Positions 5,985 through 7,490 of a stretch of DNA of 7,490 nucleotides are shown one piece after another. Source of the DNA: Bacillota bacterium (GTDB taxonomy: Bacteria > Bacillota > Thermosediminibacteria > Thermosediminibacterales > Thermosediminibacteraceae). The notes beneath the pieces were generated by a model that was not told where the DNA came from, ran no database searches, and saw nothing but the letters and a program-made list of their open reading frames with translations. The stretch covers positions 1 to 7,490 of the forward strand of contig QGUT01000073.1 of assembly GCA_003242255.1 (NCBI GenBank). Direction: 5' to 3'. Made by a program: the position numbers and the translations under genes. Position 1 is the first letter of the stretch, and each line of letters begins with the position of its first letter.

Positions 5985-7490
5985 TTACTTCGCTGAAGCT
6001 TTTTCAACAATTTCCTTGATCTGTTGCGTAAACCACCGTTCATATCCTGCAATATCGAGCTTGTTAAGTGCGGCAGTGTATTCCTCCCATACCTTTTCGA
6101 AATCTTCGGGATTTGACAAAACCAGCTTCGGTATATACTGTCGCTGGATGTCGGCCTTTTGCTGTTCGAACAGTTGCTGCTCTGGCCCTCTCGGGATACC
6201 CCACGCCGGGAACCACGGACGAGGATCCGGCGGCGAGAACAGCTCTGCGTAGGTTTTCACCCCATAAGCCGACAGAATCTTCTTGTCCGCTTCGGTCAGA
6301 CTAAGCTGGAAAACTTCCGGCTGCAAGCCCGGCGAGGCGGCGTTACCGTCGGACAGTGTGGAATTCGTGCCGTATTGCGGCCAATCCCAGTCGAACACAG
6401 TGAACCCATATTCTTCAAGGAACTTCTGGTCCATCTTGTCAACCATTTCCTGCGTCCGGTACATACGACCGTTTTCATCCCGCAGGTACGTTTCTCCTTC
6501 GATCCCCCATTTGACAAGGATTTGCGTTTCTTCCTTGAGTAGATGGTCGATGAACTCGATGACCCGTTCCGGATCTTTGCACTTGATCGTAATGCCAAAG
6601 CCGCGGTTTTTGACGAATCCAGGCGGGTCAAGGTATTGGTCTTTGATGTTCTCATCAAAAACAACCGGCAGCGGGAAGTACCGGTAACCGTCCTGCGACG
6701 GATCAGCCTTTGCAGCATCGCGCAGTGCATTCTGGGCGTTGGCGATCTGCCAGCCGTAGTCGAACATCCCCAGCACTTTGTGCGACGTCAACTTCGCGAT
6801 GTACTGATCGTAGTTGTCTGTGAAAGCCGCTTTGTCAAACAAGCCCTTAGCATTGATTTCGTTCAGCTTCTTCCACCACCTCTTATCCCATTCGGTGCCG
6901 GCATAGATGCGTGCTTCATGGGTTTGCATGTCGACCATGACTTCGCCATCATTCGGGTAGCCAGCCAGGTGGTTCGGCACATTCGTGGTGGCGAAGAACC
7001 GCCAGTCATGCGTCAGCGTCGTGAATCCGATCAGGTCTTCGTTCGGGTGAGCATTTATGTAATCTTCGATAAGCTTAAAATACTGGTCAACCGTCTTGAT
7101 CTTCGGATAACCAGCCCACTCAAGCACGCGGCGTTGGATCCAGAACGCACCCTGGTTGATATTCGGGTCCGGGTTGTATTCCCCAACCTGCGTCGAGAAC
7201 GGGAAGATATAGATCTTGCCGTCATCCCACTTCATAAGTTCCTTGTACGGCCCATAAACTCTCTTGATGTTCGGATATTTGTCGTTGTCGATGTAGGGCG
7301 TCAGATCAATGAATCCGCCGGCTTCGACCACGCTTTCGATCCCATCGTCCGGCACGAGCACATCAGGATACTCTCCGGATGCGATCATTGTCCCGATCTT
7401 CGTTTGCAGGTCCCCCACCAGGTGCTCGATCTTAAAATTGACCCCGGCCTTTTCCTCGAGAACTTTCCCGATTTTAGTCTCATTGGTTTT
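5985..7490 (-). CDS. lplA: Extracellular oligosaccharide-binding lipoprotein of an ABC importer (LplA type), 5' end beyond window
   Basis: This is the substrate-capturing subunit, expected to be anchored outside the membrane by a lipidated Cys, and it delivers sugar oligomers to the two permeases encoded just downstream. The frame is open to the window edge: 501 codons are visible, starting TNETKIGKVLEEKAGV, a normal early segment of this family, so roughly the first 40-60 residues with the signal peptide and lipobox are missing. A GTG at 7418 is in frame but is not a credible start. Recognisable parts are the MIASGEYPDVLV segment, GGFIDLTPYID, GQ-type ligand-cleft residues in PFSTQVGEYNP, and many surface Trp/Tyr residues (AFWIQRRVLEWAG, RRWWKKLNE, FDWDWPQYG) suited to stacking on sugar rings. 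The C-terminus KEIVEKASAK is Lys-rich. The gene order matches lplABC. The aldouronate name is family-level annotation; xylan fragments as substrate are inferred from the xylanase. Confidence 0.92.
   Translation of the reverse strand, partial: KTNETKIGKVLEEKAGVNFKIEHLVGDLQTKIGTMIASGEYPDVLVPDDGIESVVEAGGFIDLTPYIDNDKYPNIKRVYGPYKELMKWDDGKIYIFPFSTQVGEYNPDPNINQGAFWIQRRVLEWAGYPKIKTVDQYFKLIEDYINAHPNEDLIGFTTLTHDWRFFATTNVPNHLAGYPNDGEVMVDMQTHEARIYAGTEWDKRWWKKLNEINAKGLFDKAAFTDNYDQYIAKLTSHKVLGMFDYGWQIANAQNALRDAAKADPSQDGYRYFPLPVVFDENIKDQYLDPPGFVKNRGFGITIKCKDPERVIEFIDHLLKEETQILVKWGIEGETYLRDENGRMYRTQEMVDKMDQKFLEEYGFTVFDWDWPQYGTNSTLSDGNAASPGLQPEVFQLSLTEADKKILSAYGVKTYAELFSPPDPRPWFPAWGIPRGPEQQLFEQQKADIQRQYIPKLVLSNPEDFEKVWEEYTAALNKLDIAGYERWFTQQIKEIVEKASAK

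Noticed and set aside
5054..6019. Plus-strand and alternate-frame ORFs over lplB and the hairpin gap
   Set aside because: They lie opposite or across the conserved permease frame, and none has a ribosome site or recognisable domain.
6016..6730. Several 78-144 codon ORFs over the binding-protein gene
   Set aside because: GC-richer codons leave long open shadow frames; the minus-strand binding-protein frame is continuous over 501 codons with family motifs.
1..7490. CRISPR array, tRNA, rRNA, riboswitch or phage genes
   Set aside because: No regularly spaced short repeats, cloverleaf-like sequence, rRNA stretch or known riboswitch core was seen by eye on either strand.

Overview
The window looks like the xylan-use region of a Gram-positive, Paenibacillaceae-like Firmicute. 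The evidence is an extracellular GH10 xylanase with three CBM22-type modules, a three-gene sugar importer of the lplABC (aldouronate/oligosaccharide) type with no ATPase gene beside it, strong purine-rich ribosome binding sites, and remnants of IS1182-like and ISNCY-like transposases that are common in that group. The assignment is inferred from protein families; no 16S or other marker is present. Every intact gene lies on the minus strand, so the window reads from right to left.

Right part (3936-7490): a substrate-binding lipoprotein gene whose 5' end lies outside the window, then two permease genes. A 13-bp perfect hairpin followed by a short U run separates the binding-protein gene from the permeases. 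The two permease genes are only 16 bp apart and probably translationally coupled. Together they form an ABC importer for oligosaccharides; its ATPase is expected to be a shared MsmX-type protein encoded elsewhere.

Middle part (2276-3935): a graveyard of about 1.7 kb. It holds the C-terminal end of an IS1182-like transposase (plus strand), the N-terminal half of an ISNCY-like transposase (minus strand, all three frames, several stops, one catalytic Asp replaced), and an AT-rich, apparently decayed gene for a small secreted protein of unknown function. That last gene can be reconstructed as one chain of about 190 residues if two compensating single-base shifts in A runs and one in-frame TGA are allowed.

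Left part (1-2066): the first 688 codons of a secreted, multimodular GH10 endoxylanase: signal peptide, three CBM22-like modules, then the first part of the GH10 barrel up to and beyond the acid/base glutamate. The rest lies beyond base 1. The known architecture it most resembles is the surface-anchored XynA1 type (CBM22 x3, GH10, CBM9, SLH repeats), but the C-terminal modules are not visible here.

Functionally, the xylanase would cut xylan outside the cell and the importer would take up the resulting (aldouronic or xylo-) oligosaccharides. The genes share one strand, and transposon debris now separates them by 1.87 kb. I found no clearly new biological system. The least explained item is the decayed secreted-protein gene at 2276-2845.
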